Part shown: piece after piece, positions 56,357 to 64,000 of the stretch | Numbering within the stretch: position 1 is the first letter of the stretch | How the letters are laid out: each line of letters starts with the position of its first letter | Assembly (NCBI GenBank): GCA_049999765.1 | Contig: JBNGIQ010009000.1 | Location: forward strand, 1-64,000 | Reading direction: 5' to 3' | DNA length: 64,000 nucleotides | From: Phaeoceros laevis | Taxonomy: Eukaryota; Anthocerotophyta; Anthocerotopsida; Notothyladales | Position numbers and translations under genes: made by a program | The notes under the pieces: generated by a model | Told to the model about the DNA's origin: nothing | Databases searched by the model: none | Seen by the model: only the letters and a program-made list of their open reading frames with translations

Positions 56357-57859
56357 ATGGCGGATGCAACTGATGCTGATACCGCGGGCCCCTTGGAGGA
56401 GGATTTCAGCGACGATTCCTTGTATGACTCCTCAGACGACTCTTTGGATGGGCGTGGCTACTCTTGGGATGCGTTCTACAATTGCAATTTGTCCTGGGCA
56501 GAGGACGACAGGGGCATGCGACCCTCCACTTTGAAGCATGTCCAGAACAAGCACGCTAACTCCAAGCACGGGCTGAAGCAATGTGAGCACTGCAAGACAG
56601 AGGTGGAAGAGCCCCATTTTGTGCTGCGTGTCGTCCAGTGCTGGCTGGTGGAAGAGGCTACTGCTGAGGAGAGGATGAGCCCGGCTGTTTGGAGCAGGTT
56701 GCCGGAGGAAGTGCTGGCAAGGTGCGTGGCAATGCTGCCATTGCCCAGCAGGTGCAGGTTTTCGGTGGTAGCCAAGGGCTGGTGGAGCCTCCTCCGGTCT
56801 TTTGAGTTCAAGCAATTGTGTAATGATGTGGGGCCTGTGAGTGTGGCCCCGATTTGTGCACTTGAGTACCACCCGGGGAGATTCACCCGCTGCAAGCCTC
56901 GCCCTACAGACGTTTCATATCTCTCCCAGCCCACGGAGGTTCGCCGATTGGAGTTGCACAGGAGCTTGCCTGATAAGTTCAAGCAGTTCCACCCTTCATG
57001 TTGCAATGTGCAAGATGGGCTTGTATTTGTCTACAAGCGTGGGAAGGTGTGGCACGAGAGAGAAGAGCGAGCCGTTGACATGTGTGTCATGAATCCAATC
57101 ACGAAGCAGTGGCTGGAGTTGCCTTTGGAGTTTACCATGAGGGAATATGATCATTTTGCGCACAAGAGAGCTCAGGTGAGATCTCTGTCTTCTGGGCGGT
57201 TCCAAGTGACCATTATGCGTTCCTCCCTTGGAATGCCACGAGTCAGCATGTTCTCTTCCCAAAATTCGACATGGACTGAGGTTAAATTACAGGGTAGATA
57301 TGCAGAATATCTGTGGCGGGGCAGGCCGGAAGACTTGGAAGAGGATGTCCCTGAGTGGCCTCAATATGCTGCTTGCAATGGTCTTCTCTTTTTGGCTGAG
57401 AGGGCACAGAACTATTGGATTTCAGTTCAAGTTTACAACTTAAGTGATGGAAAACTTGTGAGGCAGCTGGATTGGGACTCTTATCCAAAGTTGGCTCTGA
57501 GGAAGATCTTGGAGCGTGAGGGGAGATTGTTTCTAGTTGCCAGAGGCGAATGCCGCCCCTTCAACTACTGCATTTGGGAACTTGATCTTTCAAGTTTCCT
57601 GTGTAGTCAGGTCTCGGTTCTTCCCCTGCAGTTATTGTGGGATCCCTCACTGGACCCTGTCTGGCATTTGGAAGATGCAGTTTTCACTGGGCAACAGCTC
57701 TGTCTGAAGATTTATCTCGAAGAAGGACAACTTCGTCGCAACCACTTCGTGGCTTACGATGTGGAGGAGAATACTTGGAGTGTTGTGTTCCCAGGAATGG
57801 TTAAGCATAGGCTGGCAAACCAGTTCGACCTGTTCAGCCCCAGCTTCCTGTGGTTGTGA
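56357..57859 (+). CDS. F-box/kelch-like protein, group 2, with N-terminal His/Cys module
   Basis: Single exon, 500 residues from ATG 56357. The N-terminus (residues 1-50) is acidic with DSSDDSLDG. Next comes a module STLKHVQNKHANSKHGLKQC with His61, His66, Cys76 and Cys79, which could bind a metal. The F-box lies at about 111-155 (VWSRLPEEVLARCVAMLPLPS...VVAKGWWSLL). The rest is a kelch-like propeller with CVMNPITKQWLELP, RVSMFSSQNSTW, YAACNGLLFLAE and VAYDVEENTWSVV. It should be an SCF adaptor. It is the intact member of a tandem pair with 54562 and is followed 430 bp later by a PME relic on the same strand. The substrate is unknown; the N-terminal module is absent from group 1. Confidence 0.92.
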   Translation: MADATDADTAGPLEEDFSDDSLYDSSDDSLDGRGYSWDAFYNCNLSWAEDDRGMRPSTLKHVQNKHANSKHGLKQCEHCKTEVEEPHFVLRVVQCWLVEEATAEERMSPAVWSRLPEEVLARCVAMLPLPSRCRFSVVAKGWWSLLRSFEFKQLCNDVGPVSVAPICALEYHPGRFTRCKPRPTDVSYLSQPTEVRRLELHRSLPDKFKQFHPSCCNVQDGLVFVYKRGKVWHEREERAVDMCVMNPITKQWLELPLEFTMREYDHFAHKRAQVRSLSSGRFQVTIMRSSLGMPRVSMFSSQNSTWTEVKLQGRYAEYLWRGRPEDLEEDVPEWPQYAACNGLLFLAERAQNYWISVQVYNLSDGKLVRQLDWDSYPKLALRKILEREGRLFLVARGECRPFNYCIWELDLSSFLCSQVSVLPLQLLWDPSLDPVWHLEDAVFTGQQLCLKIYLEEGQLRRNHFVAYDVEENTWSVVFPGMVKHRLANQFDLFSPSFLWL

Positions 57860-58288
57860 TGGATGCCTTGTCTTTTCAGCACTGTTACCACAAGGTTTTG
57901 CCTAGTTCCCACCCGGTTCCTGCTGTGCAGCGTTTTGTTCCTCACAAGTGGATATCATGTGGCTGCTGAAGTGTGCTTAAAACCTGCACATGGCAGACTA
58001 GTTAGGACACCGCCTTGATTAAATGTAGTCCACTTCCTGTACGAGGCTAGCCCAACGCTTTTTGTAGTTCCACTGCTAATCGGTAGTCATCAGTAAGTGT
58101 GGTGATTTCTCGGGGGATTCGGCTCTTCAGGCTTTGTGATCCAACCGCACTTCTGTCTGCCTACTGGTTTTATGCCCCATGAGCAGATAAACGAATTCCT
58201 GACATGATCCCCAGCTTGATTTGTTACTTTTCCAAATTGAGCAGCACAATATTCCTAAATGAGTGCCGCACAACGCCGCCTCTTGCGG
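57860..58288. other. Spacer between F-box gene and PME relic
   Basis: F-box 3' flank; no other gene seen. Confidence 0.5.
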
Positions 58289-58430
58289 GCAAGCTGTGGC
58301 GTTCAGGATTCCGATGACCTGGCCCAGTTCGATTCCTGCGGGTTCCTGGGCCCATGACTGCTACCATCGCAAAGGCAGGCATCATTTAGGAATCTGCTTC
58401 ATCTAAGGCTCCATCCACTGCATCTTCGGC
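58289..58430 (+). pseudogene. PME exon-3 relic
   Basis: About 140 bp align by eye with the third exon of PME2: CAAGCTGTGGC, GGATT(C/T)C, CCCAGTTCGATTCCTGCGG, TTCCTGGG, AAAGGCAGGCA, GGCTCCATC and ATCTTCGGC appear in the same order and spacing. The catalytic GAQDT region is destroyed, and there are frameshifts and an in-frame stop just before GSI. Only this exon survives. It lies 430 bp behind an intact F-box gene, in the same orientation. Confidence 0.85.
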
Positions 58431-59150
58431 TGAAAGGTCTAACTTTGCCCATTTTTAATGTCCCTGGACTTCATATTAGATGCAAAGGACATTGTCACCA
58501 TTTGAGAGACAAGGATCACTTTTGGTGCGCTGTCTGCTGGAGTTGGGTTCACTTTCCAGCAAAGGAAATCGAAACCGGAAGGTCTCTGTACGAGTTCAGA
58601 ATCACCAGAAGATTGACTGGTTATTAGTCGGGTGCAGCAGGGTCAATCAACCTCGGTATGAGAACGTGAAGCTCCAGTCATGATATTTCAACATGCTGGG
58701 TGGTTGCCTTTTCGTGTAGTTCTAAGCTGCTGTTAGGTCAGTTGACCCAGGGGCTTGATATCGAAATAACCACACATGTTCTTCACTGATCCAGTTTCTC
58801 ATTATTCCAGACTTGAAAAGAGATAAGAAAGCCTTCCTCCGTGTCAAAATTGAGAACCATTTGATAGCAAAGTAAAACTAGTCACTGGGTATGTCTCCAT
58901 TCTCCATTCTCCAATGTAGCATACAGTATAACTTCTGTCCCTCGACGTGTAAAAACTACTGCTCAGCTTGACCGCAGCAGTTAGTAACCACATTCTGTTC
59001 CAACCACGACCCACGATGTGGTCACTCCAACAAGGTGATTTTCTTCCACGACTGACTGTCCTTCGTCACAGGGAAAGCGATCCAGTTTACCTTTGTTTTA
59101 TCTTCGTCCCCCGCCGGGTTTTTAGGGCAAACACAAGGGCACTTGCAAAG
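58431..59150. other. Diverged flank of the next F-box unit
   Basis: Scattered similarity to 53920-54060 and 55930-56060 (CATGCTGGGTGGTTGC, then a region ending in AAAACCGGTCAC-like sequence) suggests an older copy of the same upstream flank. No gene supported. Confidence 0.45.
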
Positions 59151-59343
59151 TGAAGTCGTTTTGCATTTGGCGCCAACAACCGCAGCTGATCTTCAGTACT
59201 GCAATGTCTGACGGAAGCTTCTTGTTCTACGAGGTGGTCTTCAGAGCTGCAATGTTGTATCACGAAAGCTCCTCTGAGGATGCGAGCGACCACTCCTCGG
59301 AAGAAGAGCTGGAGCATTACCAAAATTGCGCGGTAGGGGGGAA
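59151..59343 (+). pseudogene. Duplicate 5' fragment of a group 2 F-box gene
   Basis: Nearly identical to 59661-59860 at both ends: AGTCGTTTTGCATTTGGCGC at the start and ESSSEDASDHSSEEELEHYQ-like coding at the end. It ends at the edge of the 310-bp LTR-like insert. It carries only leader sequence, with no F-box. Confidence 0.75.
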
Positions 59344-59344
59344 G

Positions 59345-59654
59345 TGTAACGGCTCCCGTTACGTCTAACGGCCCGTTATGATTACTGGGGTTACACTGCA
59401 CCCAGGTTGGGGTTAGTAGTTAGGTTAAGGCCACCTGGCTGTAGGCGTAGCACGCCAGATTGTGGCCATGTCGGGATGCCAGACTGAATTACGGCGGACG
59501 GCAGAACAGATACATCTGATCTGCCACTCTGGCAGTGCCGCCTCACGCCCTCGGGTCCTGTCCTGTACTTGAAGCTGTGAATGAGAGAGCCGGGGGCAAT
59601 CCCATTGTGTGCAAGCGAGCAACGAACGGCTTTACTCTTGAGCAATGCCTTACA
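59345..59654. mobile_element. 310-bp LTR-like insertion (TGTAA...TTACA)
   Basis: Begins TGTAACGG and ends GCCTTACA, giving TG...CA ends with a 5-bp inverted match (TGTAA/TTACA). The first 35 bases contain two overlapping foldbacks: GTAACGG-CTC-CCGTTAC, then TAACGG-C-CCGTTA. It separates two copies of the same F-box 5' region. No target duplication was found, so it may have arisen by recombination rather than simple insertion. No coding sequence. Confidence 0.55.
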
Positions 59655-59660
59655 ATTCCA

Positions 59661-59914
59661 AGTGAAGTCGTTTTGCATTTGGCGCCAACAACCGCAGCTG
59701 ATCTTCAGTGCTGCAATGTCTCACGGATGCTCCTTCTCCGACTTGCAGCAGTTGACCATCAGTATATTGGGCGAAAGCTCCTCTGAGGATGCGAGCGACG
59801 ACTCCTCGGAAGAAGAGCTGCAGCATTACCAAAATTGCGCGGTAGGGGGGGAAGAGGCCCACTTTCTGATGCGGGTGTTGCAGGGCTGCTTGGTGAACCG
59901 GGCTGAGCTTGGTC
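59661..59914 (+). other. Frame-shifted 5' region of the F-box gene at 59915
   Basis: Contains the acidic leader (SSSEDASDDSSEEELQHYQ) and EEAHFLMRVLQGCLVNRAE, which correspond to the region before the F-box in the gene at 56357. The frame used here does not continue into the F-box frame that starts at 59915, so a small indel between about 59890 and 59914 separates them. The His/Cys module of 56357 is absent. Confidence 0.7.
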
Positions 59915-61144
59915 ATGGATCCGGTGGTGTGGAGCCAATTGCCAGAGGATATTTTAGCAAGGTGCGTGGCTATGCTGCCAATGGACAGCCGATGCCGGTT
60001 TTCGGTGGCAGCCAAGCGCTGGTGGAGCCTCCTCCGGTCTTCGAAGTTCAAGCAGCTGTGTAGTGACATGGGGCGTGTGTGTTCGGTTCCAGTTTCTGCT
60101 TTGGAGTTCCACCCTGGGAGTGCGCGCGAACCTTGCCCCGCCGACGTGTTGTATCTCTCGCAGCCCATGGAAGTTCACCGACTGGAGTTGGACAAGAGCT
60201 TGCCGGACAAGTTCAAGCTATTCCATGGAGCTTTATGTTGCAATGTGCAGGATGGCCTGGTTTTCCTCTACAGGCCCGGAGCAGCTTGCAATCTGCCCCA
60301 TGCAAGAGACCGGCGGGCGTACTTTCTCTGTGTTTTGAACCCACTGACTCAGCGGTGCGTGGAGCTCCCTTTGCAGTTCACTGTTGGGCAATATGATCAC
60401 TTTACCCACAGGAGCGCCCAGGTGAAGTCTCTGCCTGCGGGGCAGTTTGAATTGACCATTGTCTCCTCCTTAGACCGACTTCCAAGAATCAGCATGTACT
60501 CTTCCCTGACCGCCAGATGGAAGGTGGTTCACTTGCGAGGGAGAGCAGGGCAAGACCTATGGAAGGACCGTAATTATGTCATAAAAGGTGTCTTCGTCTT
60601 CCCCGACTGGCCTCAATATGTGGCTTGCAACGGTCTTCTGTTCCTGGCTGAGATCCGCGGGAACAGGGTACTGCTACAAGCTTACAGTCTAGATGATGGC
60701 AGACTTGTAAAGCAGCTGGACATGGATTCGTATCCACAAGGGGTGCACAAGATCTTGGAGCGCGATGGGAGATTGTTGTTAGTTGCTAGGAACAGTCTCA
60801 CCCCTTTGAGCTACAGCATTTGGGAGCTCAACTTTGACACTTTTGTGTGGAGCCAGCTCTCTGCTGTTCCTCCGCAGTTGCTATTGGACCTTTCGGTACA
60901 CAAAAAGTTGCCAGGGATACCCGGCATGAGGTCCGGCCCTAGAATGTTCTTGAAAGAGGCAGTTTTCGCTGGGCGAAACCTGTGTCTAGCCATTCTTGAC
61001 CTAGGTGCATCACCATTCCCCAACCATATAGTAGCTTACAATTTGGAGACGGATACATGGAGTGTTGTGGCCGGCGGGCTCAACCACTACAGACGGCCTA
61101 ATGCAGTTTTTCTGTTCAGTCCCAGCTTGGATGTGTTTCCGTGA
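59915..61144 (+). CDS. F-box/kelch-like protein, group 2
   Basis: Single exon, 409 residues from ATG 59915 (MDPVVWSQLPEDILARCVAM). The F-box starts almost at residue 4 and runs to about 48, followed by the propeller: ADVLYLSQPMEVHRLELDKS, CVLNPLTQRCVELP, RISMYSSLTARW, YVACNGLLFLAE and VAYNLETDTWSVVAGG. It is a paralogue of 56357 that has lost the acidic leader and His/Cys module from its frame. It should still act as an SCF adaptor. The tRNA-Asn and PME3 lie downstream on the opposite strand, making it the partner in the fourth F-box/PME pair. Confidence 0.9.
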   Translation: MDPVVWSQLPEDILARCVAMLPMDSRCRFSVAAKRWWSLLRSSKFKQLCSDMGRVCSVPVSALEFHPGSAREPCPADVLYLSQPMEVHRLELDKSLPDKFKLFHGALCCNVQDGLVFLYRPGAACNLPHARDRRAYFLCVLNPLTQRCVELPLQFTVGQYDHFTHRSAQVKSLPAGQFELTIVSSLDRLPRISMYSSLTARWKVVHLRGRAGQDLWKDRNYVIKGVFVFPDWPQYVACNGLLFLAEIRGNRVLLQAYSLDDGRLVKQLDMDSYPQGVHKILERDGRLLLVARNSLTPLSYSIWELNFDTFVWSQLSAVPPQLLLDLSVHKKLPGIPGMRSGPRMFLKEAVFAGRNLCLAILDLGASPFPNHIVAYNLETDTWSVVAGGLNHYRRPNAVFLFSPSLDVFP

Positions 61145-61377
61145 TGGCTTGTCTTTTCATGTCCGTTCTGTACCCACTTTCTTCTTTACTGGGTAGTCAC
61201 AAAAACAACATGCATCGGGCTGTCACTACACTAATAAGTGCCTTAATAGCCACTACGACCATCTACTGTTGATGAATTTATGTCTCTTTGCCTGAGTAGA
61301 AGAGATGGAGTTTAACGCTCTGCTCAGGGACTAGTTAGCAAAGCTATCGGCTGACACAAGTGTAATACGAGGCCCTG
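61145..61377. other. F-box 3' flank
   Basis: No gene seen; continues into the direct repeat. Confidence 0.5.
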
Positions 61378-61757
61378 ACTATGTATATGGTAGTGTTTAA
61401 TCTGTAGAGCACCCTGCTCTTAGATTTTTGGGGCATGTCTGTCCCACCCCAAACGTGTCGTCGTGAAGAAGCCGGTTTCTGGGTATTTGCATGCCCACCG
61501 TGGCCGGCCGGGTGATAGCCCTGGTCTCCAGTCGCCTTCGTGACTTATCCCAAGCATATGCTATCCTTCAGCAGCAAAAATGACTCGCGCCCTCCCTCCT
61601 TGACTGTAGTGGTAGCATCCAAAAGAGTGACCGCACCTCAAGTTGGTCTTCCAGTCAATTTAACGTAGCCCATTCTGGAATGCTGGAGGCTTCCAACAGC
61701 GAGCAAATCTTACTTTGTGTTGCTGTTTTGATAAGGCAGCTAGCACATCGTAAATGT
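61378..61757 (+). repeat. Right copy of the long direct repeat flanking the F-box array
   Basis: Homologous to 52576-53065 in the same orientation, without the internal duplications of the left copy. It begins about 235 bp behind the F-box stop, so the repeat is the downstream flank of this gene family. Confidence 0.8.
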
Positions 61758-61929
61758 GCTAGCTGCCAAACAGGACTAGGCAACTTAGTAGCTCCCACTC
61801 GATCAGAGTCGAACCTCACAACGTCAAGAGCTTCAATTTTGCGGGGTGACCATCGAAACTTCGAACGAGTTCGTCCTGATTAACAAACGCAAAGAAAAGG
61901 GGGCCGTCGAGTTGTTGATAGTATGGGAA

Positions 61930-61953
61930 CGCTAGAGGGAGGGCTCGAACCTC

Positions 61954-61986
<33 letters not shown>

Positions 61987-62003
61987 AACTGAGCTACTCC
62001 AGC
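61930..62003 (-). tRNA. tRNA-Asn (anticodon GTT)
   Basis: The minus strand folds as a complete 74-nt tRNA: 7-bp acceptor stem (one G-U pair), 4-bp D stem with GTTGGTTA loop, 5-bp anticodon stem with loop CTGTTAA, 5-nt variable region AGGTC, 5-bp T stem with loop TTCGAGC, and discriminator G. The anticodon GTT reads asparagine codons. No intron; CCA is not encoded, as expected for a nuclear gene. A run of T downstream of the 3' end (revcomp of 61890-61905) could serve as the Pol III terminator. Confidence 0.96.
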
Positions 62004-62243
62004 ACCCCATATACAAGTTCGGTCATAATTAAATTTCAAGTGTCAGTTAGCTGGGAGCTCGAACTACCGGTACTTTCGTTTGTCGTGGGTTTGGACTCGC
62101 TTACAGTGTACCGGCGTTTCATCATTAATCATCACCGGCTTTGCGCACTTAGTCTAGTACAGTATGAGTTTATGAAGTGAAATCGGCAGCTACAACTTCC
62201 CTGTAGCAACCTTTTGTCTTATGTATCTATCTATCAATTTTTA

Positions 62244-63832
62244 TCAAGTCGAACGAAGCCACTCGTTGCCGTCGATGAAAGTGATCTGGCTCAGAGATGA
62301 AGCACTCTTGGACGAGATTTCATGCGACCAAGGAACCCGGTGGGCCTGATTAGAACCTGGGCCAGAGCACTGGAACTGGCCATAGGAAACAGTCCTGCAG
62401 AAAAACAGGAATGAGCGATTTCAGTTAAGGCTGCCGTGGTATGGCTGAAGTGGCAGAACAGTTTCAGAGAGCACGTACCTCTGTCTGCTTGACTGCCCCC
62501 AGTCGTACCAGCCTTCAGGAATGACAACGTTCTCCATGTAGGTGTAGATGTAGATCACCCTAGAATAGGCCCCCCAGGCACGGCCCAAGTAGACAGGTCC
62601 TGTTCCAGTAACCTTGCAATTCACGAAGATGAAACCAGTGTTTTCCTGTGGACTCGATCTTTTCTGGGCAGTCAACGAGCCTTGGACTGTGGCTATCGAG
62701 TGCAGCTCGCATCCCTGCACCATATGAGCTGTGGTCAGACTCTTGTGTAGGTCACAAGGTGCACAAAGCAGAACAGCATATGTTGTAGTAGAGGCAGACG
62801 AAAAAAACAGGTCACTCACAACAAACAGAGTTCGTCCATTCCCGCATATGAAGTCTATAGACCCTTGAAAGAAACAGTTTTTGAAATAATGCCGGCCTAC
62901 ATAGTCAAACAGCGTGTCCTGTCCACCATAAATGCCACACCTGTAGAAGGCGTGCTTGTCCCCGTTGAGGAGCAAAGCCACGGCTTGCTGATCCTGCGAT
63001 CCAGAACTGGGGACTGGTGCTGCATTCTGCCATATTTCAAGCTCAGAGTATCAGTCATCGCAATGCTAGCGAACTCAGCTTGAGAAATCAGAGACCTTGG
63101 GATTCTTTAGCCTCCATACCCTAAAGCCGACGTCGGCAGCAATGAAGTTGTCGGAGTTGACATACACAGTGGCGCTCTCGGCTGTACCGCCAGACGATCT
63201 CGCATTGCCACTCGATTGTATCACGGACAGATCCCTTCCTGCACCCTGGAATTTGATATACGGTTTGGTGTGTGGGATGAAAACCTTCTCTCTGGAGCAA
63301 AGCCACCACACACTCAATAGTCAGTCTACTGTAAGCCGCGGGGACATAAAACTCTCGGCTCTCACGGAGCTCAGCCCCTCTGAACACATTGTTCTGACTC
63401 TGTTTCGAGACGCAAAGACCAGACAACTTACTTGTATAAACCTGCATTAATCTGTATCTCGACCCACGCCTGATTGTTTTCTGGCACGGCATTCACGGCC
63501 GCCTGGACGCTACGGAAGTGGCCCCCTCCTCTCTGGTCCACCACAAATGTTTGGGATCCGGCCAATTGCCGGTGGGAAGAAGCATTTCCGACACGATCCG
63601 CACCAGAAGTATCCGTTTCCAGAGATTGGCCTGATGTTTTTGCCTGTGAAGCGGTTTCCTCAGCCCATTCTTCAGCTTCTCTGATGGTATCTTTCTCCCA
63701 GCTGTCATGGTCGTGGTTCTCAACAATTGTGAAATCCCTTGCCGGATGGACAAACTGAAAGTTCACAAGCAACAAAAGCGCTGCCACTGCTATCACATTT
63801 CCTCTCCTCGGATGTATCCTGAGCCCCGCCAT
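62244..63832 (-). CDS. Pectin methylesterase (PME3), QRT1-like, five exons
   Basis: Exons 63832-63432, 63291-63120, 63026-62820, 62714-62479 and 62394-62244 (minus) join to 388 residues; introns 140, 93, 105 and 84 bp. A signal peptide GNVIAVAALLLLVNFQFV follows a short basic start. Motifs: QQAVALLLNGD, GGQDTLF (usually GAQDT), GSIDFICG (usually DFIFG, with Cys replacing Phe), and YLGRAWGAYSRV. Catalytic Gln and both Asp residues are kept, so activity is likely. An acidic linker (HDHDSWEKDTIREAEEWAEE) precedes the catalytic domain; there is no PMEI domain. Exon 3 is 207 nt as in PME1 and PME2. ATG 63832 is the first ATG. Confidence 0.93.
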
Positions 63833-64000
63833 GACTTCTGAAGCTCCGGGCAAGGGGGAACAACTTCCAAGGACAATGTGCTCTCCAACTTGAGAAGCTC
63901 ACTGCATGAATAGCCGGCAGCGCATTCCTACATCCTCAAGGAGGATAGGCAGTGACAATGTGTTGTTGCAAGCTAAAGATCTAGAAGCATCTCTAATGAC
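63833..64000. other. PME3 5' flank
   Basis: Upstream leader and promoter region of PME3; nothing else seen before the window ends. Confidence 0.5.

Noticed and set aside
62030-62100. Second tRNA-like T-loop (GTTCGAGCTC on the minus strand) beside tRNA-Asn
   Set aside because: No acceptor or anticodon stems can be drawn around it.

Overview
This is a nuclear segment of a land plant. Genes are separated by kilobases of non-coding DNA, coding regions are split by GT-AG introns mostly 80-150 bp long, and the families are plant families: pectin methylesterases, F-box/kelch proteins, a TIP aquaporin, a SAUR, a BAHD acyltransferase, acidic ribosomal protein P1 and PPR/DYW fragments. Short introns, PPR/DYW debris and a potassium transporter with fungal-type TRK signatures suggest a seed-free plant (lycophyte or bryophyte), but the species cannot be fixed from sequence alone. 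Two 100-base N runs (28941-29040, 30851-30950) are scaffold gaps.

Layout. 1-7150 is a nest of dead transposons: a frameshifted Ty1/copia element (+) broken by a 108-bp LTR-like insert, a truncated Ty3/gypsy element (-), and one CACTA-type terminus. 8196-10787 holds a poorly resolved glutamine-rich gene (-) and an orphan DYW-domain tail (-). 11288-19461 carries three plus-strand genes: a BAHD acyltransferase, a three-exon TRK/HKT transporter and a TIP aquaporin. 20313-22104 is a three-exon gene (-) for an acidic, probably nuclear protein. A decayed PPR gene (-) precedes the first F-box/kelch gene at 25194. 26.4-32.7 kb is gene-poor, with both gaps and tandem repeats. A SAUR gene sits at 32716. 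RPP1 (-, four exons) is divergent from an F-box/kelch gene, with 191 bp between start codons.

The right half (40.6-63.8 kb) is a mosaic of F-box/kelch genes and QRT1-like pectin methylesterases (PMEs): F-box 40610 with PME1 42682; F-box pseudogene 45325-45955 with PME2 46588; F-box 56357 with a PME exon relic at 58289; F-box 59915 with PME3 62244. Every PME sequence has an F-box/kelch neighbour within about 1.1 kb. The array also contains a truncated F-box gene (54.5-55.3 kb), roughly 2-kb tandem units, a long direct repeat at 52.6 and 61.4 kb, a 310-bp LTR-like insert and a tRNA-Asn gene.

How they work together. PMEs de-esterify wall pectin outside the cell, while F-box proteins choose targets for SCF ubiquitin ligases inside it. 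The pairing is most simply explained by repeated segmental duplication of a two-gene block, with birth and death of its members, rather than by a shared pathway. Exon joins below were made by eye from splice consensus, reading frame and similarity among the copies.
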